Source: Achromobacter spanius (GTDB lineage: Bacteria; Pseudomonadota; Gammaproteobacteria; Burkholderiales; Burkholderiaceae_B). From it: DNA of 64,000 bases. The notes below the pieces were generated by a model. It had not been told where the DNA came from. It saw only the letters and a list, made by a program, of their open reading frames with translations, and did no database searches. Where the stretch lies: positions 3,162,001 to 3,226,000 of the forward strand of contig NZ_CP121261.1 in NCBI RefSeq assembly GCF_029637605.1, in the 5' to 3' direction. The translations under genes and the position numbers were made by a program. Below are positions 62,355-64,000 of this stretch, one piece after another (the first letter of the stretch is position 1; every line of letters starts with the position of its first letter).

Positions 62355-63008
62355 ATGGAATTCGTGATACCCAGTACCGCCGATTTGACGCTGTTCGTCA
62401 GTGCCGCCCTGGTCTTGCTGGCCATACCCGGCCCGGCCGTGCTCTACATCATTACTCAATCGGTCGAGCAAGGCCGCAAGGCGGGGCTGGTGTCGGACCT
62501 GGGCATTCACACGGCCACGCTGGTGCACGTGCTGGCGGCGGCGCTGGGCTTGTCGGCGTTGCTGGCGTCTTCCGCGCTGGCGTTCAGCATCGTGAAATAT
62601 GCGGGCGCGGCGTACCTGATCTGGCTGGGTTTGAAGAAAATCCTGACGCGCCCCGTTCCCGCCGCGCTGGACGCGGCACCCAAGGCGCGCCGCTATGGCC
62701 GCATGTTTCGCGACGGCTTCATCGTCAACCTGCTCAACCCCAAGACGGCCCTGTTCTTCCTGGCCTTCCTGCCGCAGTTCGTGGACGTCAGCCGTGGGCA
62801 CGTGGCTTCGCAAGTGCTATTTCTGGGTCTGGTGTTTGTCTTGCTGGGCCTGCTCAGCGATGCCTGCTACGCCATGGCGGCCAGCGCGGCGGGCCGCTGG
62901 CTGCGCCGCAGCCGTGCCTACCTGCACTTTGAACGTTATGTGGGCGGCGCCATGCTGATTGGCCTGGGCATTACCGCGGCGCTGGCAGGCAACAACGGTA
63001 AGAAGTAA
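62355..63008 (+). CDS. LysE family exporter
   Basis: Inner-membrane amino-acid exporter of 217 residues with about six helices and the family signature near the start (AIPGPAVLYIITQSVEQGRKAG), plus FIVNLLNPKTALFFLAFLP. The ATG at 62355 has GGAG 9 bases upstream. Substrate unknown. The 219-base upstream gap contains a small inverted repeat CTTGCC-N6-GGCAAG (62276-62293). It is convergent with the GntR/UTRA regulator. Confidence 0.92.
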   Translation: MEFVIPSTADLTLFVSAALVLLAIPGPAVLYIITQSVEQGRKAGLVSDLGIHTATLVHVLAAALGLSALLASSALAFSIVKYAGAAYLIWLGLKKILTRPVPAALDAAPKARRYGRMFRDGFIVNLLNPKTALFFLAFLPQFVDVSRGHVASQVLFLGLVFVLLGLLSDACYAMAASAAGRWLRRSRAYLHFERYVGGAMLIGLGITAALAGNNGKK

Positions 63009-63026
63009 TCGAGACAGCGGACGACG

Positions 63027-63749
63027 CTAGCTCTCGCGGATCAGCGTCGTCGAAAACTCGTAACGGCCGGCCGGATGGTGCGAGCAGGACACTTCGACAA
63101 TATGGCCGGCCTGGTCTTTGTAATGCCGCAGGATGAACAGGCCTGGCGATTCCGGCGCCACGTCCAGTTCACGCGCCACGGCGGCAGGTAGCGCGCAGGC
63201 GGATATCGTCTGCTCGACGGACGCGATGCGCCTGCCGTAATGTTCTTCGATCAGGTCCGACACCAGGCGGTCGGGATGTTCGCGCGCCAGCTTGCGCACG
63301 CCCTTGTAGTGCGCGTCCACGTACAGTTCGGTCCACACGACCGGCGGCTGCCCTTCGGCGCCACGCGTGGATGAGAACTTCAACCACCGGGTGCCCGGCC
63401 CCACCCCCAGCCGCACGGCCAGCTCCACATCCACCACCACTTCCTGAATCTGGCGGATGCTGCGCGGCGTGCGCGCGGCCAGTTGCACCAGGTCTTCCAG
63501 CGAACGCAGCGACTGGCTGAAACCCGATTTGGACCGGGCAGCGATGACCTCGGTGCCGCTGCCGCGACGACGCGCGATCAGGCCCAAGTCCTGCAACTGG
63601 CGCAGGGCGGCGCGAACGGTATGGCGGCTGGCCTCAAACTCTTCGGCCAGCGCGTTCTCGGCGGGCAATACCGTGCCCACGGGGTATACCTCGGCCGCGA
63701 TGCGTCGCGCCAATTCTTCCGAGATACGGGTGTACAGCGTGATGGACAT
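63027..63749 (-). CDS. GntR-family regulator with UTRA domain (HutC type)
   Basis: Repressor of 240 residues: GntR winged helix about 1-70 (YTRISEELARRIAAEVYPVG, SRHTVRAALRQLQDLGLI) and a UTRA effector domain about 85-235 (VVWTELYVDAHY, ISACALPAAVARELDV). HutC-type regulators sense the substrate of the pathway they control. I chose the ATG at 63749. It diverges from a lyase gene across an operator with three TGTACG-type half-sites. Confidence 0.93.
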   Translation of the reverse strand: MSITLYTRISEELARRIAAEVYPVGTVLPAENALAEEFEASRHTVRAALRQLQDLGLIARRRGSGTEVIAARSKSGFSQSLRSLEDLVQLAARTPRSIRQIQEVVVDVELAVRLGVGPGTRWLKFSSTRGAEGQPPVVWTELYVDAHYKGVRKLAREHPDRLVSDLIEEHYGRRIASVEQTISACALPAAVARELDVAPESPGLFILRHYKDQAGHIVEVSCSHHPAGRYEFSTTLIRES

Positions 63750-63851
63750 GGCAAGGGGGGAAATGACGACACCCCGCATTCTATCTGCTGCCCCGGCGCT
63801 GCCCCGATCTACGGGTAATCCCCGGCGTTGACGTCCCCTTTTGCGCCTGCT

Positions 63852-63887
63852 TAAATGTACGTACAACTTTTATAGAGCGTACATTTA
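63852..63887. promoter_or_regulatory. Operator for the GntR/UTRA regulator
   Basis: Perfect 10-bp inverted arms TAAATGTACG (63852-63861) and CGTACATTTA (63878-63887), the second including the A of the lyase ATG. A second palindrome TGTACGTACA (63856-63865) overlaps the left arm, giving three TGTACG half-sites. Placement across the lyase start fits repression by the divergent regulator. Confidence 0.75.
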
Positions 63888-64000
63888 TGCCTGTTTCCGT
63901 CCTTGAATCCGCCTTGTTCAAAAACATGTTCGGCACCGCAGCGATGCGAGCGGTGTTTGACGATGCCGCCACGGTGCGGCGCTATGTGGAAACAGAGGTG
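63887..64000 (+). CDS. Fumarase/aspartase-superfamily lyase, 5' end only
   Basis: First 38 codons of a gene cut by the window end. The product begins MPVSVLESALFKNMFGTAAM and continues with VFDDAATVRRYVETEV, which resembles the N-terminus of 3-carboxy-cis,cis-muconate cycloisomerase (PcaB) and related adenylosuccinate-lyase-fold enzymes. No ribosome site is visible, because the operator palindrome abuts the ATG. Its divergent GntR/UTRA regulator suggests a regulated catabolic unit to the right. Confidence 0.6.
   Translation, partial: MPVSVLESALFKNMFGTAAMRAVFDDAATVRRYVETEV

Overview
The window is high-GC (roughly two thirds G+C), densely coded DNA from a Gram-negative betaproteobacterium. Several families point to the Alcaligenaceae, most likely Achromobacter or a close Bordetella relative: a porin of the betaproteobacterial porin_4 type, a Bug/TctC solute-binding protein, a MipA/OmpV protein beside a two-component system, a SURF1 gene in the cyo operon, and LysE, GntR and MarR genes in this style. 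The genus is inferred from family content and codon style, not from a marker gene. I see no rRNA, tRNA, CRISPR array, insertion sequence or prophage.

Layout. 1-1.95 kb: end of a cytochrome bo3 operon (cyoC broken by two 1-base contractions, cyoD, SURF1) and a strong terminator. 1.99-5.3 kb: minus-strand NAD salvage unit nrtR-prs-nadV with a palindromic operator candidate. 5.5-9.4 kb: porin, ankyrin protein, ParB/Srx-fold lipoprotein, GvpU-like orphan. 9.4-18.7 kb: signalling island with a degenerate EAL protein, two hybrid histidine kinases, a receiver-EAL protein and an RcsB-like regulator, followed by a pentapeptide-repeat protein. 19.4-24.7 kb: MarR-GNAT fusion with twin operators, a four-gene overlapping run (LprI-like, Tag, FAD oxidoreductase, DUF1365) and a metallophosphoesterase. 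24.6-34.4 kb: TonB receptor, Tas-like reductase, membrane protein, UvrA-like ATPase, unknown 517-residue protein, minisatellite, hydrolase. 34.6-41.8 kb: chemoreceptor with a sigma-28 type promoter, DyP peroxidase, MipA and a two-component system, GntR regulator, small membrane protein. 41.8-45.2 kb: dehydrogenase, Bug protein and RraA-like unit, then a DUF1993 protein. 45.4-53.3 kb: FAD monooxygenase, SRPBCC protein, hipBA, YceI, class II aldolase, membrane hydrolase, 2OG-Fe(II) oxygenase. 53.4-57.6 kb: secreted PIG-L deacetylase with a propeller-like tail, then an arylsulfatase behind a poly-cysteine mini-ORF. 57.7-59.5 kb: stand-alone receiver divergent from a diguanylate cyclase. 59.5-64 kb: GH15/SDR pair, LysE exporter, and a GntR/UTRA regulator divergent from the start of a fumarase/aspartase-superfamily lyase.

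How the parts work together. The 9.4-18.7 kb island reads as an Rcs-like phosphorelay: kinase 1 has no Hpt domain, kinase 2 has one, and two outputs exist, an RcsB-like DNA-binding regulator and a likely c-di-GMP phosphodiesterase. A GGDEF protein lies at 58-59 kb and a catalytically dead EAL protein diverges from the island, so c-di-GMP control recurs in the window. The nrtR unit makes PRPP and nicotinamide mononucleotide under an NAD-sensing repressor.

The least expected regulatory signal is upstream of the arylsulfatase: a TTGACA promoter leading almost directly into a nine-codon ORF with three consecutive Cys codons, followed by a repeat that can pair with the sulfatase ribosome-binding region. 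This looks like a cysteine-sensing leader on a sulfur-scavenging gene. A second attenuation candidate is an intrinsic terminator that ends at the base before the PIG-L start codon.
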